Below are positions 13,209 through 24,780 of a stretch of DNA of 64,000 nt, one piece after another. Every line of letters starts with the position of its first letter. Position 1 is the stretch's first letter. Source of the DNA: Metopolophium dirhodum (Eukaryota; Arthropoda; Insecta; Hemiptera; Aphididae); the NCBI RefSeq assembly GCF_019925205.1, contig NC_083564.1, positions 9,677,491 to 9,741,490 on the forward strand. Direction: 5' to 3'. The position numbers and the translations under genes are program-made. The notes below the pieces were generated by a model. It worked only from the letters and a program-made list of their open reading frames with translations, did no database searches and was not told where the DNA came from.

Positions 13209-13240
13209 TGTGTGTGTGTGTGTGTATCTCTCTCTCTCTC
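13209..13240. repeat. compound (TG)n-(TC)n microsatellite
   Basis: A run of TG (13209-13225) leads directly into a TC run (13227-13240). Confidence 0.95.
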
Positions 13241-13343
13241 ATTAAAATCGGGTGGTGCGGCCCACGACTGCGATTGTACGCGTGCGATAACAATACAATT
13301 TATAGTCGTCGTACTACACTGCGTGAACGCGTGAAACAATAAT

Positions 13344-13378
13344 ATTGTTGTTGTTGTTGTTATTGTTGTTGTTGTTAT
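13344..13378. repeat. (TTG)n microsatellite
   Basis: About ten TTG units with one TTA interruption. Confidence 0.93.
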
Positions 13379-13379
13379 T

Positions 13380-14136
13380 ACTATGTGTATGCGGAAAAGC
13401 CAAGCGATTATGTTATTGTAACAACCCACAGAAATGACATTTTTTCCAGGAATGACTGACATTTTAATAGATTTTTTTAATAAAGATTTTAGGAATGTTA
13501 CATTTGTTAACAAAAAATTATTTGACTCGTTTTTAGGGGAAAATATGTATCGATATTAGGTCTTCGCATCAATATCAGTTAAAATCACAATTATGTTGGC
13601 GGTGTGGGTACATAACTCGCAGTCCTCCACAGTCGATATTGTTTGTTTCGCCGAAATCATCATTGCATTTTTCGCGCTTTGGCATACCAATTATGAAATG
13701 GAAAATAGTATTTACGGCGAAAAAAAATAAAATTGTTCCCTGAAATGTTTTCCCGCCAACCCGAATCGACGTAATAAAGGACTCGGGTCCCGTAGATAAA
13801 TTTACCGTTAAAAATTCCGTTCGGCGATTCGGAATTCGTGGCGTAATTAAAAACATATAAATACATATTATATATATATGATATATGATAGGTATTTTAT
13901 AATAGTATATACACGTGTTGTCAATGAACAACACAATGAACGTTCGTTAGATTTAATTAATTTTATCTCGCTGAACTGCAGCTGCTGTCACTACTGACGG
14001 CGAGGGCGACACGACGACGTGGTATTTAGACTTTTTCTTTCGGGCTTACTGCCTCGAATCACCGACCAACTATAAATTATAATAGGACTTGCACCGGTGC
14101 AGACGGGTTAAAGGGCATGTAAAATTCGCCTTGCCC
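13380..14136. other. non-coding stretch, mixed composition
   Basis: No gene is recognised. The minus-strand open frames at 13575-13934 overlap each other in different frames and carry no motif. Confidence 0.45.
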
Positions 14137-14190
14137 ATATATATATATATATATGTATATTTATATATATATATATGTATATTTATATAC
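14137..14190. repeat. (AT)n array in two higher-order copies
   Basis: A block of about nine AT units followed by GTATATTT occurs twice in direct succession, so the array itself was duplicated. Confidence 0.9.
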
Positions 14191-14907
14191 CGGTGTTGGT
14201 GGAAATACTGAATCATTATGTCTGCCGCCGCGCATATTCGCGGACCGACTACGCTCCAGCACGGACAGAAAATTATGGTCCGCACCGAAAATGTACTTTT
14301 TCACGCGTGTCGTACGGATACGAAAAGTTGAAGCGACGAAAAAAAAATAACGTCACTCGAAATGTTTGATGAAATTTAATTAGATAAGTGTACACGCCAA
14401 CGACATAAGCCGTCCGAGAACGGTTTATCAGCGCAGCCCGCAACCCCTTCCGCCGACCCCGAAACACACCACCGCCGCACCAGAGGCTGACTTTTTCTCG
14501 TCCTTTGTATAATTAGATATCGCGTTTATGTTTAGGTATACATATATACACATATAAGTGTGTACAGCACAATATACGCTATTCTAATACGGTTAATAAA
14601 CTTGTTTCATCCTTTGAAAATTACACTTTTAACTATAGACACAACAGAAATAATTAGTTTTTCGATTTAATCAAATGAATATTTACGCAGGTACCTACGC
14701 ACACGTGCAGGAGACTAGAGAAAAGTAAAATAACACGTCAGCGTATCCAACCTATCTATTCGTGGCGTGTGTAGTGTGCGGGCGGACGCGGCACTATATT
14801 AATATAACAGTTTGGAATGTCTACCTAGGTATACGTTATAGGTACTCTGGATCGTAGTGAAACGGACGTGGATGGTATTATGACGACATCGTCGTTTTAA
14901 ATAAATA
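14191..14907. other. non-coding stretch, CpG-rich to about 14480
   Basis: CpG-rich sequence (for example CAGCCCGCAACCCCTTCCGC near 14433) without a convincing open frame, then AT-rich sequence. Confidence 0.4.
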
Positions 14908-15029
14908 TTGTGACACCATGCATAACGTGTATACAAATATAAACATAATTAATATTAAAACAACTTCCTATATCAAGTACACATTTGGTGTAATGTGTAA
15001 CAAAATTTAGTATTTAGTCAAAAATCACT
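14908..15029 (+). repeat. dispersed repeat copy A, left half (split by a LINE)
   Basis: This matches 62770-62885 through the blocks AAACATAA...ATTAATATT and GTAATGTGTA(A/T)CAAAATTTAG, then AGTC...TCACT. The match breaks off at 15029 and resumes at 15535, after the LINE. The family is unknown to me and has no coding capacity. Confidence 0.75.
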
Positions 15030-15534
15030 GATCAAACCAAAATAATAAATTACTAGAGATAATACAAGGCATAATACTGGTCACAATATAAGACCTCACC
15101 TCAAGAAAAACAGAAATAATAATAAAACGACTGAGAATCGGCCACACCCGCCTCGCACGTGGACACCTCGTGAAAACCAACTACCAACGGAATGCACCTC
15201 ATGCTTAGTTACCCTTACGGTAAAAAATCTGATGACAGAATGCATACAAATGAAGATGAAAGAGAAAACACAATTCACCGGCGAACCTATATGAAATAAT
15301 CGGACCCGACTGTTAGCCAGAACACGTCATGCCAGTTCTCGCCCCTCGGGAGCATCAAAATGGAGAAATACGTAATTTAAGAGAGACACAAACAAATAGT
15401 TATAAGTCATAAAGCACCTCCTATGTTAGTATAATCAAATCGTTACCAAAAACTAGTATAAAAATTAAAAAAATTATAAATCTAATGGCCTCTGTCACCG
15501 AAGCTGCAAAGATCAATTGTTTAAAAAAAAAAAA
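15030..15534 (+). mobile_element. 5'-truncated LINE (I/Jockey-like non-LTR retrotransposon)
   Basis: This is the 3' end of a LINE. From 15113 one frame reads EIIIKRLRIGHTRLARGHLV, the conserved block after the RNase H domain of I/Jockey-type ORF2. After a frame change, a second frame reads CLVTLTVKNLMTEC, matching the LTVKHIL-x-EC block. Non-coding 3' sequence follows, ending in CTAATGGCC...CCGAAGCT...AAGATCAAT and an A run at 15523-15534. Diverged target-site copies flank it (15017-15029, GTCAAAAATCACT, and 15535-15546, GTCTTAGCCAGT), so it inserted by target-primed reverse transcription. The frame break, the stop codons and the lack of reverse transcriptase make it dead. Its 3' tail is shared with the SINE at 5814-6094. 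Confidence 0.85.
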
Positions 15535-15625
15535 GTCTTAGCCAGTAAGTTTTGGTACAGATGTAGCAAAATATAAAGTGGGTTAAACGATAATAGTATA
15601 TAAGTGATAGCAGTTGACAACTTTC
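15535..15625 (+). repeat. dispersed repeat copy A, right half
   Basis: This continues the match to the 62.8 kb copy: GTCTTAG(C/T)CA(G/C)TAAGTTTTGG, then GTAGCAAAATA, GGTTAA(A/G)CGATAATA and AAGTGATAGC. Confidence 0.8.
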
Positions 15626-15639
15626 GTGGGTCCTTCAGT

Positions 15640-18459
15640 GGCGATCGTTTGATTATGTCACTGTTATGGACAAAACAGTAATAAAGTGTTATATTTTTTA
15701 ATTGTGCGCGTTTAATAGTGTACATCGGAAGCGATCGGGCTAGACGACTATATCGAACATAATACGTTCCATTAGAAATGCGTGAAAAATGCACAACAGA
15801 ATTAAAATGAATATTGTCAAAGTAAATGTATACGGTCCAAGCGCGATAATAAATATCGTGGCGGCACGTATCATAGACGACGATAACAGTGACGTTCGTG
15901 TTTATTTTCAATGATAACCTATACCATATGAATTAAACAAAAATTGAAGGAAAACATTAAATTAAAACTTCAAATTAACTCGTATGATATAAATTTAATA
16001 TAGACCACTATTCGGGTTTTTATCGTTGGTAGGTAGGTAGGTAGGTATATATTATAAACACATACGATTATAAAACTGAATTCGTGACTTTTGACTGTGG
16101 AAAATTGTCCACGAGATGTTATCATCAAGTGCAGGGCTGCGTGCCATCAGACATCTGGGAGTCGTATGATAACCGTGTTTTTACGTTTCTCATAAGTACG
16201 TGAGAACAACTACGTTTACTTTTGCTATACTTTGATCTAGACAACTGATTATAAATTTGGTTGTGTACCTACATACAACAATTTACTCCCATGTAAGTTA
16301 ATGTTTATCGTTTTTTTAGCTGTAGGTATTATGTACTATGTATAAACTATTAAAATATACAAATATGTTCTATAATATGCTTAAACCCTCCTCAAGCATG
16401 AACGAAAATTCAATTATAATACTATGTAATCGATGTACTTTTTAATAAGTATGAGATACCGACTCTTTTCATTTTATTATAGTTTGATGTAGGCTGCTGA
16501 CTATCAGTTTGGTCGTGTACGTCATATAACTCCCATAAGAAATAATATGTTTTGTCAATTTGTAAGCTGTAGGTATAACATAATATAAACTGTAAAACCA
16601 AATGACAAACGTAGCACGCTACTCGATATTTTCCACTTCGAAGAAAATGTATGAATCATTAATATGTATTAATAAGTAGTATCCATTGTTTTTATAATAT
16701 TTATCCAGAGGGAATTAAGCAATTTTTACATTGTATTCGTTTCTATGACTAACAAAACGATATGCGAAATCGGTTAGAAAATAAAAAAATCTGTACCCAG
16801 CCCAAAAACATATTTACCAATACTAAAATATAGAAAATACTATGCTTTTATAAAAACATGCTAGAAACCTACTCAAGTATGAAAAAATATTCAAATATAT
16901 GTAAATCTATAGTATATAGAATCAAATTTCCTACCGCTCGTGGAAAACGAAAAATTACATCGCTAAACCGGAATAACAGCATTAAACTTATAGGGAGTAA
17001 GTTGTAATTTCGCTGTCTATTTTTTTGTTCCCCGAGGAATATTTCGAATAAAAGTTATTAGTAGAAGTGACACAAATGTAATAAGTGACGTAATCTGAAA
17101 ACCTAGACGTATAATATTGTCTAGACAAATCCAATTTTGTTATTCCATGTTAAATTTATAATAGAACATAATGTATTTTAGAAATAACCTCTAAATCACA
17201 TAATACGGATGTAATGATACGGACATCACATAATAATGTTATGTATTATATTTTTATTCTAAATGGAACAGTGAACGTATTGTTTTTACAGTGATGATAC
17301 TATGTATTTTGTGTGTGCGTGTTGTCACTACGTTTTGGAGCAGAAAATTTGCTTCAATGATCAACGTTGAGAGTGGTTTTTGGTAGAAAAATTTAATATA
17401 TTTGGTACTCAAATAAAAACTTTTAAATAGGCACCTAGTAATAAGTGAACATTTGTATCGGTACAGTTTCTACTTTCCAAAAGTAGGAAATTCGATGTAC
17501 ATGCCTACTTTACACATTAATTTACAAAATGGAAAATGGGAATATTTACACATCAGTTTTTGAAAAAGAAAAATGATACTATTAATTTTTTGTAAAAAAT
17601 TTCATTGTTATAAATATGCATTAAAACACAAAATATCCTTTTATAAATTCTTATAAATATTTTCTTAGATAGATTCTTATCCATTTGTCTCCTTTTTAAA
17701 TTAAAGCATTTATACTATAAAGACGAGATGTACTCGACATTTTTAAGTCACTGTACTACCGAGAAGGTTTCCTGGTTTCATTATGTTGTACTATATTATT
17801 TACATTCAGTTAAGTATTTCTAGTCGAAGAAAATTTTCCAATTACATTAAAAGATTTTTTGTTTATACGTTAATATTCAATTGTTTCAAATAATAAAATA
17901 ATAGTTAAAATTATGAATTGATAATAATAATATTATGTAAGTATATATACATTCAGTTGGATGACCCAAATATAAAATCTTGTTTAGAGAAACAACTAAA
18001 ATATACTTTTCTGTGTTTAATCGCGTCGAAAATGTATAAACCAGATGATTAGGAATGTTTTTTTTATTATTATGTACAAAACAACAAGCAAAGTAGAACA
18101 AAGTTAATTTTCATTCAAATACATATTTACCTTCTATAGTTTGTACTTAAGCTTAAAATAAGTTCACCGCAATAATATAGAAGCAGTCTACTTATGTTTA
18201 TACATTTTATAATAAACAATGACGTACGTTATGTTAAAAATTAAAAATAACAAGAAAAAGTATTTTTTTACCGATTATTATAAAAAAAACATTAATCAAA
18301 TAAGATATTTAAAATTCCAAATTCAGTATATTTCATTCCCGATTCCTTGAATGTGTTCTTCGTTATTCAAATATAATTCATCCCACTAAGTAACGATTCG
18401 ATTACGCCTTATAGACAACTTCTACAAACAATTTCGTCGACGCGGCTGTGTTTTTAAAA
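15640..18459. other. AT-rich non-coding stretch
   Basis: No gene is visible. It contains a GGTA tetranucleotide run at 16028-16047 and nothing else I can name. Confidence 0.6.
16028..16047. repeat. (GGTA)5 microsatellite
   Basis: Five perfect GGTA units. Confidence 0.95.
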
Positions 18460-18696
18460 TTTTTTTTTTATTGAGTTATGACTTCGAAATCTAAAGTCAT
18501 TATCCTGAAGGTAATATTTTAGTCTGTTTTCAGTTGTGTGGAAGGGTACGGTTTGGAATACGTGTATATGCGGCGAGGATAATATGTGACTGAAAACCCC
18601 GGTTGGTCACCCATCCGGGTACTAGTGACACCGGCTGATGCTTGACCTCAGAACACGTTAATGACTGAGGCCTACCATAGCGTCACACCAGGCCGC
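18460..18696 (-). mobile_element. 5S rRNA-derived SINE-like element
   Basis: Read on the minus strand, the segment 18648-18605 contains AGGTCAAGCA (5S A box, usually AAGTTAAGCA), then about 15 bp, then AGTACCCGGATGGGTGACC (5S C box, usually AGTACTTGGATGGGTGACC). The spacing is that of the 5S internal control region. The rest of the 5S head (to about 18696) matches only loosely, and the sequence after the C box is unrelated to 5S. It runs to an A-rich end (T run at 18460-18469 on the plus strand). This is the layout of 5S-derived SINEs rather than a 5S gene. No target-site duplication is evident, so it is probably old. Confidence 0.7.
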
Positions 18697-18699
18697 TGT

Positions 18700-20612
18700 C
18701 ATACTATTATCGTCTGAAATAAATCATAATGTTATTATAGTTGTTACGAAACAATTCGATCACACATTTCTTATGGCTAGACGACGTCGATCGAGGGGTA
18801 CGCTCGGAAAGCAAAATATTACACATTATTACAGTTTATCGTTTTTTAAAAAAAAAAATGTTAAAGCGATTATTGTTTAAAATATATATTATACATATAT
18901 ATTATATTGACAGCAATAATATTTCTCAGGTTTGGTATTTTGTGTCACAACGCGTTTCACTGCGTCTGCCAGCCAGCTGTGCGGTCCAGAGTCAACACCG
19001 TATAAAGATAAGCTGGAATCCTTTTTGGTTTCCGCTAAAATATGCGTATACGGTCGACGTGTTACGATCGCTCAACAATTATTTTATTGTTGAATAATTA
19101 GAAATAAATACAAATTATATCATACACCTATAAAGGACCGTATAGCTTAAGGAATTTTTTGACCGCAGCGCGACGTGTTGACACTGAATACATTATAATT
19201 GCAGTTCTTGCAACTGAACCACAGACGGCAGACGTACGCAATGTAAACGTGGTTAGGGTTAATGACGTGTCACAGCGTTTCTGGTATAGTAATATAAACG
19301 ACGTACATAATATATAATATTGCACACACAACGGACAGTTAGATGGTAATAACATTACATTATTAAACGTTTGTGATATTGTAATAACAATATTATAATG
19401 AACGCAACACGGTTTTGTGAAAATTCTACGGCCATTTCACCGAAGGTAGATAAGTAATTTATAGTATTGATCATTGCGATTCGCAGCCGTCCGTCTCTAT
19501 TATTATAATATCATCACACCGGTCTTAAACTAATTTAATAATAGGCATAGGTATCCATGTAGCACTATAGTATAAATTGTTTGACCCGACGAGGAAACCC
19601 AGAACTCTGCATCTCCTGCTATTAAACTCCAAATTCAAATGGACGGATTGTTGGCGAATGTCATCGCCATAGTGTTGTTGATTTAACATTTTAGAATATT
19701 AATTACGATAGCCATCGTCATATTCAAAATAATTATCGACGAAAATATTTTGTACAATTTTAAAATCTAAAGTTCCGATATGAATATTAATTAACGAAAT
19801 TGTTTTGTCATAGAAATCGTAAAATCGTGATATTATGACAGTGCTAGAGGGTTGCAAAATGTATAATCGACACGAATTGTGTATTAAGAACTTTAGTAAG
19901 TCACTGTCTGTGATTCCATTGTTTCATGTTACCATTAAAGATAATGTAATTATTGTAGAAACACCAATCATATCATAAAATCACAATGAAGTCTTCCAAT
20001 AAATTATGAAATATCTCCAGACGTTATTATAACTGAGTTATTGCAGCAAAGGTACCTATATATAATTTATTTGTTTTATATTGATTAGAATAATAAAATT
20101 ATATTTTGCGAATTAATTTTTCTCAAAATGTACTAATTTTATGTTAACAGAATAACTATAATGATAACTATAGCTATATTATTACATATAAATCAATAAT
20201 TGTGTTTTATGTGCAGTAAATATCCATCAGGAAATACACATGTAACAACTAATATTTTAGCAAAATAATACGCTGAAAACTATTTAAACCCGGCTCGATA
20301 AGCTTTGATAACTTATCCCAACTATTTTTAAAACTTTCAAACTCGATTCAAATTATTTTATTAATTATATAATCATAATGTAATTTATTGAAGTATAGAA
20401 TTTAAAAACAATGTTATTAAGTATCGTAATATCGTGTTGACACATTAAAAAAAACAAGTTCAGATGTATAGAGTAATATAAATATATTGTATTTACTTTA
20501 AAAATTGTAATGACGATTTAAACGACTAAAATATAAAATATTATCAATAATATAAGGGCAAATGAAATAATAATTAATTTTTTTAAATATAACAATTTAA
20601 TATATAGTTAAA
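18700..20612. other. non-coding stretch, mostly AT-rich
   Basis: No gene is recognised. The plus-strand frame at 18741-19097 and the minus-strand frame at 19128-19355 have no recognisable motif. Confidence 0.5.
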
Positions 20613-20620
20613 TTATTAAA

Positions 20621-20792
20621 TTTTTTTTTTTTTTTATTAGGTAACCCGCGGCAACATAGGCCATTGGGTGTGGGGGATACACTGTAGGTTTTTAATTGGG
20701 TAGGTTGGTACACGTGTGTGTTGTGTTTTGGCAGAATTTCTAATGGGGCACCCGTAGGTTTCTGCCGTGCCCCCGGGGGGGGGGATTGTGGC
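20621..20792 (-). mobile_element. 5'-truncated copy of the tRNA-derived SINE family
   Basis: The T run at 20621-20635 (A tail on the minus strand) is followed by GGCAACATAGGCCATT, and further on by GGCAGAATTTCTAATGGGGC and CACCCGTAGGTTTCTGCCGT. These are reverse complements of the tail and body of the 5.8 kb SINE (GGCCATAGTTGCC, GGGCACCCGTAGGTATCTGCC in reverse). The tRNA head with its A and B boxes is missing, and the copy ends in a run of C and G. TTATTAAA flanks both ends (20613-20620 and 20793-20800), consistent with a short target-site duplication. It is more diverged than the 5.8 kb copy, hence older or from another subfamily. Confidence 0.85.
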
Positions 20793-20800
20793 TTATTAAA

Positions 20801-23223
20801 TTATATTAATATATAATTTAATATAATTTAATAAAATTCTAATGCGATATTTATTTTGTTAAAAGGAACTACCTTCTACCTAGTATAATGATACTATATA
20901 GTTCAACAATAAACAATACAACAATATTACCTAATTTATTACTGAATCCGTTTAAGTTGTATTTATATGTATAGTCATCAATATAAAATTTTTTCCGTCT
21001 CTTTACAATAGGTATACGTTCCATCATGTTTCAACGTGGCAAAATATAAATATAGAGCTTACGAATTAATTTTAAGTGAACACCGTTATTATTAAAAGAA
21101 AAATAATATTTTTATTCGAGAAAATAATGATATGAGTATAGTATTATTTCAACGATGGTAACATTATTCATAATATCAGAAATTTGTTTTTTCTCCGGGA
21201 AAAAATAATACAACTAATAACAGAGTAATTATTAGTAATTAATAATAACACTATAACAGTAATACATCAAAATGTATGACAAAACCTATATTATTCAAAT
21301 ATGATTTTAAAACACGAAAAGGTAGAAATATTTATGATTTAGGTGTTGTAACATTATAAATGGAAAAATTTCGTTTTTATGGTCTTTACTGCAATAAACT
21401 TTCAGTCAAAAATGTTCACTGACCTAAACAAAAATGAAAAAAAAAAAGATAGTGCAAAGTTTTATGAAAGCTATGTATGCATTTATTTCTATAGTTAGGT
21501 ACTCGTAAATGCTCGATGGATGCAAAAAAAAAAAAAAATACAAGAAAACTTTTTTTTTAGATGAATCATTTACAAGCAAAGGCCGTGTCTATGGTTCAAT
21601 GTTAATGAAAATACTTTAAGAATGGTAACGAAACATTTTCCTTTGGGAACTGAATACAACGGTTGTAAGCACTAAGACGACGCACGTACCTATCTTTAAC
21701 AGCCATATAAATGTACTGTACCAGCGAATCTGCTTACAGACGTATCGGAATCGTAAACAAAGGAGAGTTGGTGAATAAAAGGGAAAAAACGTATTTGGAA
21801 ATATCATGCTTTTGTATATGCTTTCTTTAATTAAACATAGTACGATCTCTGCAAAACGCCACTCCTGCAGTGTTTGTTCTATGTAATTGGTGCAGGGGAA
21901 TGGAGGAGGATTATCTGTGCAATGCATTTGATATAGATTTAGCGATGGAGTTTCAATCGTAGATAGCCGTCAGCGTTAGACGCGATTTACCCGCGGCGGC
22001 GGCGCCGTAATTGAAATTAACTGTTCCAATAAAATATTTATTTTTTTTTTCATTTAATTACATTAATTTGATTGTTTGCGAGATGATAATATCATCAGCT
22101 GTGCTGCATTCGGTTAAATTAATACAAAAAACAGTCGGTGAACGGTTCGCGGGACGGACTGCGGGCCGACATGGTGTCGACAATATTATTACGAGCACAG
22201 GAACGTTTGAAAGATTAAATAATTTGCATAACTGATGAATACCGTCGAATTAAAAGGTAATGGCTAATGAACTAGAAAAGTGATTCACTGCAATAGCATA
22301 ATATTCTTTTTAACTCTGCCTGTAGGCGAGGACGAAATGGTTCGGCTGCTGATTGTGCCTCTAAACAAATTAAAATAACATCAAATTGATTGAAAAAAAA
22401 GATAGGTGCGTGTTACCCGTCGTATAATACAATGTGATGTGAAATTATTTTTAAATTCCCAAATTGAACAAAAACAAAGGTTTACCAAATTATATAATCC
22501 GGCCAAGAGCAATCGAATGATACCTAACTGAACGCCGAAGAGAAATTGGAGAGCATTCTAAAAAAATTAAAAAATTATCTTGAGCAAGTACTACACACAA
22601 CGAGTGAGTGGGTGCAGCTTATAATTAAAATCATTCCGCATAAGATAAGAGCATAACAAACACGGTATGATTAAAACCTGATAAGTGCTCTCTTTTATTG
22701 ACTTTCAATAATAACAGAATTAATTCGTTCATTTTATTTTCACGGCGATAGCTTAAAAGTGCCTAGAAAAATATTCACTTAAATAGAATTATTATAGGTA
22801 TAAAGATCATTGGTCATTTTTAATATTGTATCAACTCTTTAGCATAACAATATGGTTTATGGAACGCCAACGCCAACGAACTTCCGTTGAATAAGTTCAA
22901 TACAATTAATTTGTAAGTCATAACGTACAAGAATGATAAAATATTTCAAGCATACTATTTGGAAACAAAATCAGGAGTTTCTTTAGAACGTCTCGAGTTA
23001 GGATTTTCGGTTAACTGAATTATGGATTTCAAACGAAACAAATAATAATGTAATATCGTGCTATAGAAACTATCAAAATAATACACTCTGCCGCACTGTT
23101 TTAATAAAATCAACGATACGCTTCTTTACTCTTAAGTTATTTAATTTGATTCAACACCACAACACACGTGCAATGAATATATGAAAATATTATTACAATT
23201 TTGCGGCAATATTACTGTTGTAC
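20801..23223. other. non-coding stretch, mostly AT-rich
   Basis: No gene is recognised. A short GC-rich patch lies at 21980-22010. The minus-strand frame at 21616-21927 has no motif. Confidence 0.55.
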
Positions 23224-23292
23224 ACACATAATGGCGTCCCACGAGAGTTGCTGATTTAATGCGCATTATGTGTAAATTAGTAAACTCTCGTG
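23224..23292. repeat. two interleaved 10-bp inverted repeats
   Basis: ACACATAATG (23224-23233) pairs perfectly with CATTATGTGT (23264-23273), and CACGAGAGTT (23240-23249) pairs perfectly with AACTCTCGTG (23283-23292). The second stem can extend further with imperfect pairing into the flanking GCGTCC / GAGGCGC. The order A-B-A'-B' is that of an H-type pseudoknot. No function can be assigned. Confidence 0.6.
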
Positions 23293-23299
23293 AGGCGCT

Positions 23300-24445
23300 C
23301 TGGTTTTCTACAGTTAGGGTCTATAAAATCAATTTCGCTCTACTGGCTCTACTAGTATTAGTTTCGAAATAAATGCAACCAATCAGTTAGGCATACTTAG
23401 TTGATAACCAACCGTCTTACACACTGCGTAAACGGAAATAAATTTCATGTTTTTATATGTTTTACAACTTTGGTTACGGTGAAAATAATATATAATACCA
23501 TTAGACAATATTATATTGTCGTGATTGCGATATTGACAACGTTTACACAAACTACACGAATAAAATAGTTAGCGTTTCAAATTATTATAAGAATAAAATA
23601 TAATATACTTCAGATAATTCGAGTGTATTGAAACGATACATTAGATTTACATGATGTGCCTATCATAAATAATTAGAGTAAACGCATGTACGCTACTATA
23701 CACTGTTTGTATTGGTTGAGTAAAACACTTATTTTATTACCTAATTATAGTGATTTTCAATTTATCAACTTCAAAATTGTACATACATTATTTGCACAAG
23801 AAAGTTTACAAGATAAAATATTTTTGATCGATGTACCTACATACTTTTAAATAATTATAATATGCGACTTTATTCATTATTCTGATTGTCGTAAATATAA
23901 ATTAAATATTAATATACTACTATATATATACTTATATTGTTCTATATTATTCAATATCGTACTAGAAAAGGTACTAGAATGACGTCATCGAGTATAGTCT
24001 GTGTCACTAACGACTACGCCACCATTGTACCGTGGTCAAGAATTCGTCTTGAAGTGTGGTTGTCATAAAAGTTCATCATTATAAAAAATGCAAATGATAT
24101 AAAAAAAAACAACGATCGTATTGACAAATGTCTTAGATTTATCAGTGAGCCGACCGACATCCAATCTGCATAGCAAAGATAATACTTATAATTAGAGGCC
24201 AGATTTATCTGCGCTTAAAATCTTGAAAATAAAATGCTTCTATGCTCTATAATTTCATCAAAATAATCTTTTACATGCAAAAATATTCTTTTATAAAAAA
24301 ATATTCTGTTTCATAAAAATGTATTAAACACTGAAAAACAAATAAAAGTAACAGTTTATTAAAATAAACAGTTATATTTAATCTGTAATAATATGGTGTT
24401 ATACTGCCATACTGGTGTACCTATATTTAACTGTTGTAACACAAA
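23300..24445. other. AT-rich non-coding stretch
   Basis: Nothing recognised. Confidence 0.6.
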
Positions 24446-24780
24446 CTTATGAATTCAAAAAATAATAATACTAAAATAAAAAATAAAAAAAATAATTATA
24501 ATATATAGTTCATTAACAGAATAATATTATGTATTCAAACTCAAACTTAAATAATTCAACCTTATGAATTCGAAAAATAATAATATTAAAAATAAAAATA
24601 ATGATTGCATATAGATCAACAACAGAATAATATTATGTATTAAAATAACTCATACTTAAATAATTCAGCCTTATCAACTCGAAAAATAATAATAATAACA
24701 AGTTTTAAATAATAAAAATAAATTTTTTTTATTACCTATCTACTACATTTCTATAAACTATTCAAATTTGAACCCAATAT
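24446..24780 (+). repeat. tandem repeat, three copies of about 109-115 bp
   Basis: CTTATGAATTC starts copies at 24446 and 24561, and the variant CTTATCAACTC starts one at 24670. Each copy continues with GAAAAATAATAATA-type sequence, then ACAGAATAATATTATGTATT and ACTTAAATAATTCA. It is AT-rich and non-coding. The last copy is incomplete. Confidence 0.85.

Noticed and set aside
15513..15911. 132-codon minus-strand open frame
   Set aside because: It crosses the LINE/repeat boundary and the LINE A tail, so it joins unrelated sequences.
18597..18696. A functional 5S rRNA gene
   Set aside because: Only the internal control region is close to 5S. The 5' third is diverged and the 3' end is replaced by an unrelated body with an A-rich tail.
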